Of a stretch of 62,918 nucleotides of DNA, positions 23,193-31,175 are shown in pieces. Source of the stretch: Prorocentrum cordatum (lineage: Eukaryota; Sar; Dinophyceae; Prorocentrales; Prorocentraceae); assembly GCA_963575745.1 (NCBI GenBank), contig CAUYUJ010015713.1, forward strand, positions 64,001 through 126,918, in the 5' to 3' direction. A program made the translations under genes and the position numbers. Position 1 is the first letter of the stretch; the number at the start of each line of letters is the position of its first letter. The notes under the pieces were generated by a model. The model saw only the letters and a program-made list of their open reading frames with translations, was not told the DNA's origin and did not search any database.

Positions 23193-24356
23193 ATGAGCGC
23201 CTCCTGCGGCAAGCACGCAGCCCTGCCTGCGCATCGCGGCTCTCGTCCCTTCGCGGCTCTCAGGCTGGTGGGCGTGCGCCCTGTGGGAGCTCGTCCCCTC
23301 TCGGGCTCCTCTCCCGCGCCCTCGTCACCAGGGCAGCGTCGGCCGGCACCAGCGGCTCTGGACGCCCCATCATGGGGCGTCCATAGCCGCTGGTGCCCAT
23401 GGCATGGGCGCACATTTCTTCGTCGGGCAGAGCCCTGCGCGCAGCCGCGCGAGGCTGCCCTCGGCCTGGCGGCCAGTGGCGACCCCACGGCGGGGGCTCG
23501 CGGAACTTTACTGCCCTGGCGCTCTCGGCGGAGCAACCTCCCTTGGCTCAGAACACCATGCTGCCAACCTGCCACAGCCGATGAGGCGGGGCCAGCCCCG
23601 CATTCCACCGCCGCGGGCGCGGCGCCGCTGCAGCAGGCAGGTCGGGCACGGGCGCCTCGGACGCCTGCGCGCGAACGTCGCCCGCTCGCGGCTGCGGCGC
23701 GCTGGCAGCAGCAGCTGCAGCGCGCGTCGGTGATTAACCGCCCACCACATCATCCCAACCCAACCCGAGGGCCCCGATTTACCCTCCATTTCCAGTGTGG
23801 GGGGGGGACGGGGAACATTGAAATTACCAGTAGCCTGGCGAAGGACCCAACCATATGCAGTTGTGAGTGCCACAATTTTGAATATCTTCTTCGGTGGCGC
23901 TGCCTACGGGGCCGCGAACCCTGTGAGGGGTGTGCCGAAATGGGTGCGGCGGACGCATACGGACGGTGGCACTGGGGCTTTCGTTGGAGCTCCCTATGGG
24001 GCCGCGAAACGTGTGATGAGTGTGCCAAAATGGGTATCGGGGACGCATGCGGGCGGTGGCACTGGGGCCGTCAATGGAGTTCCCTATGGGGCTACCACAC
24101 GCGTGAGGGGTGTGCCAGAATGGGCGTGGGTGATGCATGCGGGCGGTGGCACTGGGGCCTTCGGTGGAGCTCCCTATGGGGCCACGAACCGCGTGAAGGG
24201 TGTGCCGAAATGGGCGTGGGTGACGCATGCGGGCGGTGGCACTGGGGATTCGTTGGAGCTCCCTTCTACGGGACCACGAAACGTGTGAGGTGTGTGTGTG
24301 TGACGAAATGGGTGTGGGTGGCGGACGCATGCGGGCGGTGGCACTGGGACCTTTAG
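23193..24356 (+). CDS. Hypothetical 387-aa frame ending in 30-aa CxxC repeats
   Basis: The first 230 residues are Ala/Pro/Arg-rich with no recognisable domain. From about residue 230 the frame runs through the 90-bp minisatellite and reads units like CEGCAEMGVGDACGRWHWGL then RWSSLWGHEPR, each with CxxC and a third Cys 11 residues later, plus HW. The spacing could bind a metal, but the unit is dictated by the minisatellite, and a second plus frame is also open through it. I infer no function. The frame ends before the last two repeat units, after a 12-bp expanded unit changes phase. Confidence 0.25.
   Translation: MSASCGKHAALPAHRGSRPFAALRLVGVRPVGARPLSGSSPAPSSPGQRRPAPAALDAPSWGVHSRWCPWHGRTFLRRAEPCAQPREAALGLAASGDPTAGARGTLLPWRSRRSNLPWLRTPCCQPATADEAGPAPHSTAAGAAPLQQAGRARAPRTPARERRPLAAAARWQQQLQRASVINRPPHHPNPTRGPRFTLHFQCGGGTGNIEITSSLAKDPTICSCECHNFEYLLRWRCLRGREPCEGCAEMGAADAYGRWHWGFRWSSLWGRETCDECAKMGIGDACGRWHWGRQWSSLWGYHTREGCARMGVGDACGRWHWGLRWSSLWGHEPREGCAEMGVGDACGRWHWGFVGAPFYGTTKRVRCVCVTKWVWVADACGRWHWDL
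23345..23397. repeat. Long near-perfect palindrome (26-bp arms, 1-nt centre)
   Basis: GGCACCAGCGGCTCTGGACG then CCCCAT is followed, after a single C, by its reverse complement with one mismatch (25 of 26 paired). Confidence 0.95.
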
Positions 24357-24570
24357 TGGTGCTCCCTATGGGGCCACGAAAAGCGTGAGGAGTGTGCCAG
24401 AATGGGCGTGGGTGACGCATGCGGGCGGTGGCATTGACGCCTTCGGTGGAGCTCCCTGTGGGGCCTCGAAACGTGTGAGGGGTGTGCCGAAATGGGTGTG
24501 GGGGTCGCATGCGGGCGGTGGCACTGAGGCCTTCGGTGGAGTTCCCTGTGGGGCCACGAAACGCTGTACT
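23885..24570 (+). repeat. 90-bp minisatellite, about 7.5 units
   Basis: GCGGGCGGTGGCA ends at 23970 (variant), 24060, 24150, 24240, 24342, 24432 and 24522. Spacing is 90 bp except for one of 102. Each unit also carries GCTCCCTATGGGGCCACGAA and GTGAGGGGTGTGCCGAAATG. Confidence 0.95.
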
Positions 24571-24579
24571 GGGTGGGCG

Positions 24580-25930
24580 AGGCGCAGGGAGAAGGGGGAA
24601 GGAGGGAGGAGGGAGAGGGAAAGGGAGGCGGGAGAAGGAGAGCGCGGGGCGCCGTCCCCTCAAAGTGAGGACCCAACATCACAGGATGGCTCGACAAAAA
24701 CACACATGAAGCTCGTACCCCCCTCGACAGAAATTCGGGTCTTCGGGTCGGGTTGGGGCGGTCGGGTAGGTAGTCGGCGACGGGCAAGTGTGGGAGGCGC
24801 CTCGTCCTGGCGGTCCCCTGCTGCAAGAAGCGTGCTGTGCGGCAGCCCGCCCTCCGGCATGGCCCCCGTCAGTGTCTGCAGCCGGCGCGGCTGCCGCAGC
24901 CGCCGCGGCCGCCACCGCGGCACAGGCAGCTGCACCTGCCAGCACTCGAGCAGTGGCGAAGCGTCCTGGCTCGCCTATATAGGCCCACCAAAGAGTGTTC
25001 TGACAACCTTCTGTGGTTTGCACGAATTGTTCTTAGAGCATTTCTGGCTGGGACTGTCCTGCTTTATCACATCGGGCTGATGTTCTGAGAACATTGTTCT
25101 TAGAACAGCTTTGGGTTTTAAGAACACTTCATGGTAGGACTAAAGGAATGCTGGGACGGTCGGTCCCTGCTCAAAGCACCTCCCGCGGCTGAGCTCTTTT
25201 TCGCCCCAAGCTGTGGACGCTCTGGGGGTCGTCGGGTGCCTCGCCGTCGCCAGGGGGAGCGAAGGGCGCACCTCCACGATGGCAATGGCTCGCTGCCGAG
25301 CTCGGCTCCGAGATCTCCTGGGTCGCTGGGTGGGCCGCCAAGGCTGCCGCAGCCTCCGCGCCACCGCCCGGCAAGTCCAGGACTTTTCCAGACACTCCAT
25401 GACTTCCTTGCCGATGCGGGGCTGCCGAAGCCGCCGCCGCTTGAGCCGCCGCTCCAAGCGTTGTCAGGGCCGCCGCCGCTGCACGGGCGCCTTGGACGGG
25501 TCACCCCCCGCGCCCGCGTGCCAACCTTCTCCTCGGTCTCGAGCAGGACGTCCGCAGTTGCCGCGGCGCTGCCAGGCCATGATGACCCCCATCGCGGAAG
25601 GCGTGGGCTCGAATCTTCAAGACTCGAATGTTGTGAGCCCTGATTCAAGGGAGGAAAGACCACCCGGACCGGACAGTTGGCGTTCACTACACGGCATTGG
25701 GCGTTTGCTAAACAGCCCTGCCTCATTCGAGTCCGTCTTTGGCCGTTCACTGAACGACTTCGCGTGTCGGGGTGGTTATCAGGGGGGGATGGCACATGCC
25801 GAACTTGAAGTTATCAACTCCACTGCTCGATCATCCCACTCACCCACCCGCAACTTGGTTTACAAAACCCATGCGGGAGCCATTGCGATGAGTGCCGGGT
25901 GTTGGCTGGTGCATCGCTGCGGCCGCGCTA
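24580..25930. other. No supported gene
   Basis: GC-rich with frames open on both strands (231 codons plus 24385-25080, 225 minus, 254 plus 25213-25977), none recognisable. Around 25083-25118 the words TGTTCTGAGAACA and TGTTCTTAGAACA are two adjacent imperfect palindromes. Confidence 0.4.
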
Positions 25931-25934
25931 GCCT

Positions 25935-25985
25935 TAAGTCGGGCTTGTCCCTCTACAGAGGGAATACTCAAAAATAGGAAAGTGC
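25935..25985. mobile_element. Left end of short TIR element (copy D)
   Basis: TTAAGTCGGGCTTGTCCCTC then TACAGAGGGAATACTC matches the left ends of copies A-C. No right end follows within 200 bp; the next one is at 28728. Confidence 0.65.
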
Positions 25986-26004
25986 GCCAGTGGATCTCCC
26001 TGAA

Positions 26005-26235
26005 TACTTAAAGGGGGGCGGGGTCCAAAACCCTCCCCCCCTCCCTCCCTTCAGGGAGGGGGGGTCCAGAACCCCCCCCCCCCTCCCCCCCTTAGGGGGG
26101 AGGGGGGTCCGACCCCCCCCCCCTCCCTCGAAGGGGGGGGGGGAGGTCGGGAGGTCCAGAACCCCCCCCCCTTGGCGCTGAAACGGGGGGGGAGGGGGGG
26201 ACGGACCCCTCCCCCCCTCCCCCCCTTTGCGCCGG
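26005..26235. repeat. G-run/C-run tandem repeat with GGGGTCCAGAACCCCC units
   Basis: Alternating G- and C-runs with GGTCCAGAACCCCCC recur every 45-50 bp or so. Each unit is self-complementary. Confidence 0.85.
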
Positions 26236-26284
26236 AAAGGGAGCCGGGGAGGCGGGGCCTCTGTCGCTTCTCCTTTCTGCGCCG

Positions 26285-27592
26285 GATAAGGTGTGTAGGG
26301 AGTACGGAGTTGGGAGTAGGGGGTGGTGAGTAGTGAATAGTGAGTTGGTGCGTAGTGAGTAGTGAGTATTGGGTTGTGAGTAGTGGGTGGTGAGTGGCGA
26401 GTAGGGAGTAGGGAGTGGGGAGTGGTGAGTAGTGAGTAGTGATTAGTGTGTACTGATAAGTGAGTAGTGGGTGGCGAGTAGTGAGTAGCGAGTAGCGAGT
26501 AGTGAGTATTGAGTATGGATTCGGGAGTAATGAGTAGTGGGTAGTGAGTAGTGGGTGGGTAGTGAGTAGTGGGTAGTGAGTAGTGATTGGTGAGTACTGA
26601 GCAGTGGGTAGTGGGTAGTGCGTAGTGAGTAGTGAGTAGTGAGTACTGAGTATTGAGTAGTGAGTAGTGAGTAGTGCGTAGTGAGTAGCGAGTAGTGAGT
26701 AATGAGTAGTGAGTACTGAGTAGTGAGTACTGAGTAGTGTGTAGTGCGTAGTGCGTAGTGAGTAGTGATGAATAGAGAGTAGTGGGTAGTGGCAGTGGGT
26801 AGTGAGTAGTGAGTAGCGAGTAGTGAGTAGCGAGGAGCGAGTAGGGCGTAGTGAGTAGTGAGTAGAGAGTAGTCAGTAGTGGGTAGCGGCTAGGGATTAG
26901 TGAGTAACGACTAGGGAGTAGCGAGTAGTGGGGAGTAAGGAGTAGCGAGCAGTGGGTCGTAAGAAGTGGGTTGCGAATAGTGGGTAGTGCGTTGCGATTG
27001 GTGAGTAGTGGGTAGTGAGTAGTGACTGTGGCTACTGACTAGAGAATTGTGACTACTGACCAGAGGCTATGGAGTGACTAGCGAGTAAGGCGTAGTGAAT
27101 CGTGAGTAGTGAGTAGCGGGGAGTGAGTAGTGAGTATTGAGTAGCGAGTATGGGAGTAGCGAGTAGTGAGTACTGAGTATTGTGTAGTCAGTATTGTGTA
27201 GGGGGTAGGGAGTTGCGAGTAGCGAGTAGTGGGTAGTGAGCAGTGATTTGTGGGCAATGAGTAGTGAGTAGTGAGTAGTGAGTAGTGCACAGTGGGTAGC
27301 GGGTACTGAGTAGTGATTACTGAGCAGTGATTAGGGAGTAGTGAGTAGTGCATAGTGAGTAGTGAGTAGTGAGTAGTGGGCAGTGGGTAGTGGGTAGTGA
27401 GTAGTGAGTACTGAGTAGGGAGGAGGGAGTAGTGAGTAGGGAGTAGCCAGTAGTGGGTGGTGGGTAGTGAGTAGTGGATAGTGAGTAGTGAGTCGCGAGT
27501 AGCGAGTAGGGGGTATTGAGAAGTGAGTAGCGAATAGCGAGCAGTCAGTAGTGGGTAGTGGGTAATGAGTAGTGAATACTCTTTGGGGCTGG
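26285..27592. repeat. Degenerate heptamer satellite (GAGTAGT), about 1.3 kb
   Basis: GAGTAGT / GGGTAGT / GAGTACT units of 7 bp, with occasional indels, fill the interval. The plus strand is almost free of C. The 91-codon minus frame at 27078-27353 is repeat translation (TTHYSLL). Confidence 0.93.
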
Positions 27593-27655
27593 GTTTAGTG
27601 GTTGGGTTTAGGCTTTGGGGTTTGGGTTAGGGTGAGGGCTAGGGGTAGGGGCGGC
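27593..27655. repeat. Telomere-like GGGTTTAG stretch
   Basis: GGTTTAGTGGTTGGGTTTAG, then GCTTTGGGGTTTGGGTTAGG and GTGAGGGCTAGGGGTAGGGG. It contains GGGTTTAG and GGGTTAGGG, close to the TTTAGGG telomere repeat reported for dinoflagellates, and directly abuts the heptamer satellite. Confidence 0.5.
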
Positions 27656-27659
27656 GGGG

Positions 27660-27905
27660 GTCGGGTTCCGGAGTCAGGGGGCGGCGTGGCGAAAGGGGGG
27701 GACGGGGAGGGGGGGCGCGGCCGAGGGGGGGGTCGGACCCCCCCCCGCCCTTTTTAAAAGGGGGGAGGGGGGGGATCCCCGAAGACGGATCGAGGAAAGG
27801 AGGGGGGGGGTTCCCCGACGACGGATCGGGGAACGGGGGAAGGGGGGGGAGGGAGGTTCCCCGACGACGGATCGAGGAAGGGGGGGGGGGGGGTCCCAAC
27901 CCACC
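27660..27905. repeat. G/C-run tandem repeat with CCCCGACGACGGATCG units
   Basis: GATCCCCGAAGACGGATCGA, then two units of TTCCCCGACGACGGATCG, recur every 48-50 bp between G-runs. Confidence 0.85.
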
Positions 27906-27984
27906 CCCGCCTTGGGGAGATCCAGCAGCGCACCCTCTAAGTCAAAAAAATAGTTTTTTTTTTTTGTTGGGGCAATGTTTGAAC

Positions 27985-28256
27985 ATTTTAATTCCCTACC
28001 TAGGCTCTGCCTAGAAGGGTTCTTACCCTCTGGGCTTAAAGGGGCCGGGCAGTGGAAAGCGCCCCGGGCGGTTCCCCCAGTATCCGCCCCGCGGTTTCCC
28101 CAGTTACGAACCCTTAGCTTAGCGTTGCCTATCTCATCTTAGCTTAGCCTGTTTCATTTTAGCTTAGCTTAGCTTCATCTTAGCTCGCGTTTATCTTAGC
28201 TTCATCTGAGCTTAGCATGGATGTAATTCCCTACCTAGGCTCTGCCTAAAAGGTTA
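27985..28256. repeat. 30-bp repeat AATTCCCTACCTAGGCTCTG, two copies
   Basis: AATTCCCTACCTAGGCTCTG then CCTAGAAGGGTT near 27990 recurs near 28226 as the same 20-mer followed by CCTAAAAGGTT. Confidence 0.85.
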
Positions 28257-28615
28257 GCTTAGCCTAGCTGAGCTGAGCTTAGCATAGCGCAGCGCTGCAT
28301 TAACATATCATAGTATAACGTAGCCAAGCATATCATAACATACCCTAGCGTACCATAGCGCAGCATAGCATAGCATATCATATCATATCATAGCATATCA
28401 TAGCATATCCTAGCATAGCGCAGCTTAGCATAGCATAGCATTGCACAGCTTCGCATATAATAGCACAGCGCAGCATGACATAACACACCTTACCATAATA
28501 TTTCATAGCATAGCATAACATATCATAACGCGTCATAATAGATCATATCATATCATAGCGCAGCACAGCAAATCATAGCATACCATGTCATATGATAGAA
28601 CAGCATAACAACGAA
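28100..28615. repeat. Degenerate pentamer satellite (TAGCA/TATCA, TTAGC)
   Basis: Runs of ATAGC, ATATC and TTAGC with a period of 5 bp cover most of 28100-28615. The sequence is AT-rich and noncoding. Confidence 0.85.
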
Positions 28616-28643
28616 TGCTGCTTTCCTAAGGGCTCCAACTTCT

Positions 28644-28728
28644 AGGTCGGGTCGCACTGGGGTATTTTTTGGGGGGTACTTCTAGTTTTTCGTCCATATT
28701 CGGCCTGTAGGGGGACAGGCCCGACCGA
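28644..28728. mobile_element. Right end of short TIR element (copy D) or a shortened copy
   Basis: TTTTTCGTCCATATTCGGCC then TGTAGGGGGACAGGCCCGAC matches the right ends of copies A-C. TAGGTCGGGTCGCACTGGGG at 28644 could be a degenerate left end, giving an element of only about 85 bp. Confidence 0.6.
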
Positions 28729-28806
28729 ACGCTAGCCCGCGCATGCTCGCGCGCGACTTTTGCCGATGCGGTCCACCAGCGCACAGAAGTCCGGCCGGAC
28801 CTTCCT

Positions 28807-30825
28807 GTGGGCCGCGGCCCATGCCGTCGTGAACCGGCGCCCCGCGGAACGGCCGTCAAGCCCGAAGGCTTAAGCCCGAAGGCTCAGGCCCGAAACCCGA
28901 ACCCAACGGAGCCAGACCCAGGCGTCGTTTTTTTTCCTGTGGCCGTACGCCCTGCTTGGGGCCACGCGAAAAAAACGGACTTGGAAAACTGGGCCGCGCC
29001 GTGGCGGGATGGGGCGAGACGCTGGCGCAGGCATGGGGCTATACCTCGCGGGCTGCCACCGCCGCGACGACAGCCTGGGTGGCGTCGACGGCGAGCTGCA
29101 AGGACGTTGTCACGCGCGCCATCTACGAGCGTGGCGGCTGGGAGGCCCCTGTTCGCTTCACGCCTGGTTTCGGGCCTTTCGCCCTGGCGTGGGGGTAGTG
29201 TTTGGTCGGCGTCCTGTGCGGGCTGCTGGTCGGCTTGCATTTCGAGCAGATCGCGCTCCGCGCCGCCTCGCTGGCGCCCGGGTGGGCGCGGCTGGGTCAG
29301 GCCGTTGCTGCGCCGCCGGGGCTTGTTGCCGCCATGCCGCCATGCCGCCATGGCATCACGCTGTCCGGGCCGAGCTCGCAGCTGCGACGGGACGGCGGCG
29401 CGTGATCCTCTAACGCTTTTTCGACGACGGGGAGGCCGCCTTGGACCTCCTCGCGGCCGCCGGAGGCGTGACGCGGCGGGGCGCCCTGGCGCGCGTCCTG
29501 GGCGACGCGGCGGTCAGGGCCAACGCGGCTGCCTGGGGGTTTCGACGCTGCCCGTGGCGAGCGCGGCGTGCTTGGCAGCCCCGCCAGCGCCGCCGACCAG
29601 GCGTGGCCGCGCCGCTGCTGGGGGCACCAAGTGGCCCGCAGTAAACGGGCGCACGGCGGCGCCCGCAGGGCGCCCGGCGCACGGCCGGGCGGCCCCGCGC
29701 GGGCGGTTGCCAGCAGTTCGGCCTCGCAACCCAGCAGCGGCGGGCGGGCGCACGGCGGCGCCCGCGGAGTGCCCGGCGCCCGGCCAGGCGGCCCCGCGCG
29801 GGCGGTTGCCCGCATGTCGGTCTGGCAACCCAACGGCGGGCGGGCGCGCGGCGGCGCCCGCGGGGCTTCTGGCGCCTGGCCAGGAGTGCTCCAAGGGGAA
29901 ACAGGGTAAATATTTTGCCTTGTCTCCCCCTGCTCTGAGGGGGCCCAGCAGCCCCGGCGGCGCCCGCGGCGGGCACATCAGCTGCTTTCGCCGCGGGCGC
30001 TCGCGGCCAGGGGGGAGGGATCCTGCCCCTCGAAGTCGCACCCCCTGGCCGCCTGCCCGCGGCGGCCCTTGCTTCTCGCCGGCGCCGGTGCTGGGGCGGC
30101 CTGCGGGCGCGCCGCGGGCGGTGCGGTTCGCGGGGGCCGAGGGGGCCCCCGAGCCGCTCCCGGAGGCTGAGAGGCGGCGCCTGGCGCCGAGGCCCCCAGC
30201 CTCCCGCCGCGGCGTGCAGCGCGGCGCGCCTGCTCGCCAGCCAGACGTTGGGCGGCCGCGGGCCGCTTTGCTCGCCGTGGACGACGCGGGCCCCGCGCCC
30301 GAGGGTTTCCGGGGCTGCCGCCTGCTCCCGCGGTCACACTGCACGCGGTGGAGCGGGGCTTGTGACGCCCTCTCTGGCACGCTGTTGGAACCCATTCGTG
30401 GGCGCGCGGGTCGGCGAGGCCGCTCATCCAGGGCCTCACCTGGGCGCAGAGCTCTTGGAGGCCATGGTGGCTGTGGGGTTCGCCGAAGGGCCGAAGGGCC
30501 CGTGGGGCAGGCCCGAGTGGCCCTGGGCGTCGCCGAGGGGGCTGCGGGGCCCGCTGCGGGCCTCGCCACCATGCCCAGCGACTTCGCCACCCCTCCCAGA
30601 GAGATCGACGAGGAGGGCGAGGCGCGGGCTCCAGGCGAAGTCGCCCCTCGGCGCCGGCGCGACCCGGGAGCGCCGCTCGGCGGCGAGCGGACGGCCCCGG
30701 CAGCGGGCGCAGGGCCGCCGCACGTGGCGCCTGCTCTCGGTGGCGGCGACGGCGCTGCGACCCCCGAGTGGTGGCCGTCACCACGCGCCACCTTGAACCT
30801 TGAGCGTCCTATCTGCGCTAATTAA
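28807..30825 (+). CDS. Hypothetical GC-rich open frame (672 codons), low support
   Basis: The frame is long but compositionally extreme (Arg, Ala, Pro, Gly), and a 425-codon frame is open antisense, so openness alone says little. It contains two and a half copies of a 99/96-bp tandem unit whose length is a multiple of three (GRTAAPAGRPAHGRAAPRGR then LPAVRPRNPAA). A different plus frame (30248-30796) contains VGARVGEAAHPGP, which looks more like a conserved peptide than anything in this frame. The real gene, if any, may switch frames by splicing. I assign no function. Confidence 0.2.
   Translation: MGRGPCRREPAPRGTAVKPEGLSPKAQARNPNPTEPDPGVVFFPVAVRPAWGHAKKTDLENWAAPWRDGARRWRRHGAIPRGLPPPRRQPGWRRRRAARTLSRAPSTSVAAGRPLFASRLVSGLSPWRGGSVWSASCAGCWSACISSRSRSAPPRWRPGGRGWVRPLLRRRGLLPPCRHAAMASRCPGRARSCDGTAARDPLTLFRRRGGRLGPPRGRRRRDAAGRPGARPGRRGGQGQRGCLGVSTLPVASAACLAAPPAPPTRRGRAAAGGTKWPAVNGRTAAPAGRPAHGRAAPRGRLPAVRPRNPAAAGGRTAAPAECPAPGQAAPRGRLPACRSGNPTAGGRAAAPAGLLAPGQECSKGKQGKYFALSPPALRGPSSPGGARGGHISCFRRGRSRPGGRDPAPRSRTPWPPARGGPCFSPAPVLGRPAGAPRAVRFAGAEGAPEPLPEAERRRLAPRPPASRRGVQRGAPARQPDVGRPRAALLAVDDAGPAPEGFRGCRLLPRSHCTRWSGACDALSGTLLEPIRGRAGRRGRSSRASPGRRALGGHGGCGVRRRAEGPVGQARVALGVAEGAAGPAAGLATMPSDFATPPREIDEEGEARAPGEVAPRRRRDPGAPLGGERTAPAAGAGPPHVAPALGGGDGAATPEWWPSPRATLNLERPICAN
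29647..29885. repeat. 99/96-bp tandem repeat, about 2.5 units
   Basis: GGGCGCACGGCGGCGCCCGC starts at 29647 and 29746, and the variant GGGCGCGCGGCGGCGCCCGC at 29842. Each is followed by CCGGGCGGCCCCGCGCGGGC or a close relative. Confidence 0.9.
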
Positions 30826-30885
30826 GTGCTTGCGCTAATTAAGATAAGCAGGGCTGTTCTCCTTACTTAGCTATTTGCGTTAATT
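30811..30885. repeat. Three copies of TGCGCTAATTAA
   Basis: CTGCGCTAATTAAGT, TTGCGCTAATTAAGAT and TTGCGTTAATTAAAAC lie within 75 bp, just upstream of the retrotransposon target. Related GCGCTAATCAGG and GCCTTAATTGATG occur near 60790-60825. Confidence 0.7.
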
Positions 30886-30915
30886 AAAACGAGAGTTTGT
30901 CATGTTGTTCTATGT

Positions 30916-30920
30916 TGATT
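30916..30920. repeat. Target-site duplication TGATT (left)
   Basis: TGATT directly precedes the 5' LTR and is repeated directly after the 3' LTR. The target lies in a local repeat: TGTTGTTCTATGTTGATT occurs at 30903-30920 and again at 50075-50092. Confidence 0.9.
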
Positions 30921-31095
30921 TGTGTGTGAATCCCCCTACTTTCCTCCTATCTTGCTCATATCCATCGCCCCTCTTGGCTCGGATGACAGGTACTCGATAC
31001 TTGGAGGTACGTTGGGTAAAACCATCGTCCCTCATCGTCTACCGACGGACACTCGGGGGTGGGGTCGGTCCATTGGTCCTCCTCACCCTTACACA
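30921..31095 (+). repeat. 5' LTR, 175 bp
   Basis: Identical base for base to 49881-50055 on visual comparison. It ends TG...CA with the short terminal inversion TGTG/CACA. It is unusually short for Copia, and no TATA box is visible inside. Confidence 0.95.
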
Positions 31096-31107
31096 GGTTA
31101 TCAGCCT
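31096..31107 (+). promoter_or_regulatory. Candidate primer-binding site
   Basis: GGTTATCAGCC follows the LTR end directly. It resembles the TGGTATCAGAGC-type sites complementary to initiator-Met tRNA used by many Copia elements, with one inserted and two missing bases. The match is suggestive only. Confidence 0.35.
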
Positions 31108-31175
31108 TCTCTTTTATATCCGACATCGCGTCCAACCTGCGCCCCGACCTGACGACATCGGACTAGTTATGCGAG

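Noticed and set aside
21445-23386. Poly-Asp, poly-Met and poly-Ile ORFs of up to 295 codons
   Set aside because: All are phases of the GAT satellite.
13485-24570. CRISPR arrays suggested by regularly spaced repeats (33-bp and 90-bp families)
   Set aside because: The repeats are contiguous tandem units with no unique spacers and no cas-like genes, in a eukaryotic context.
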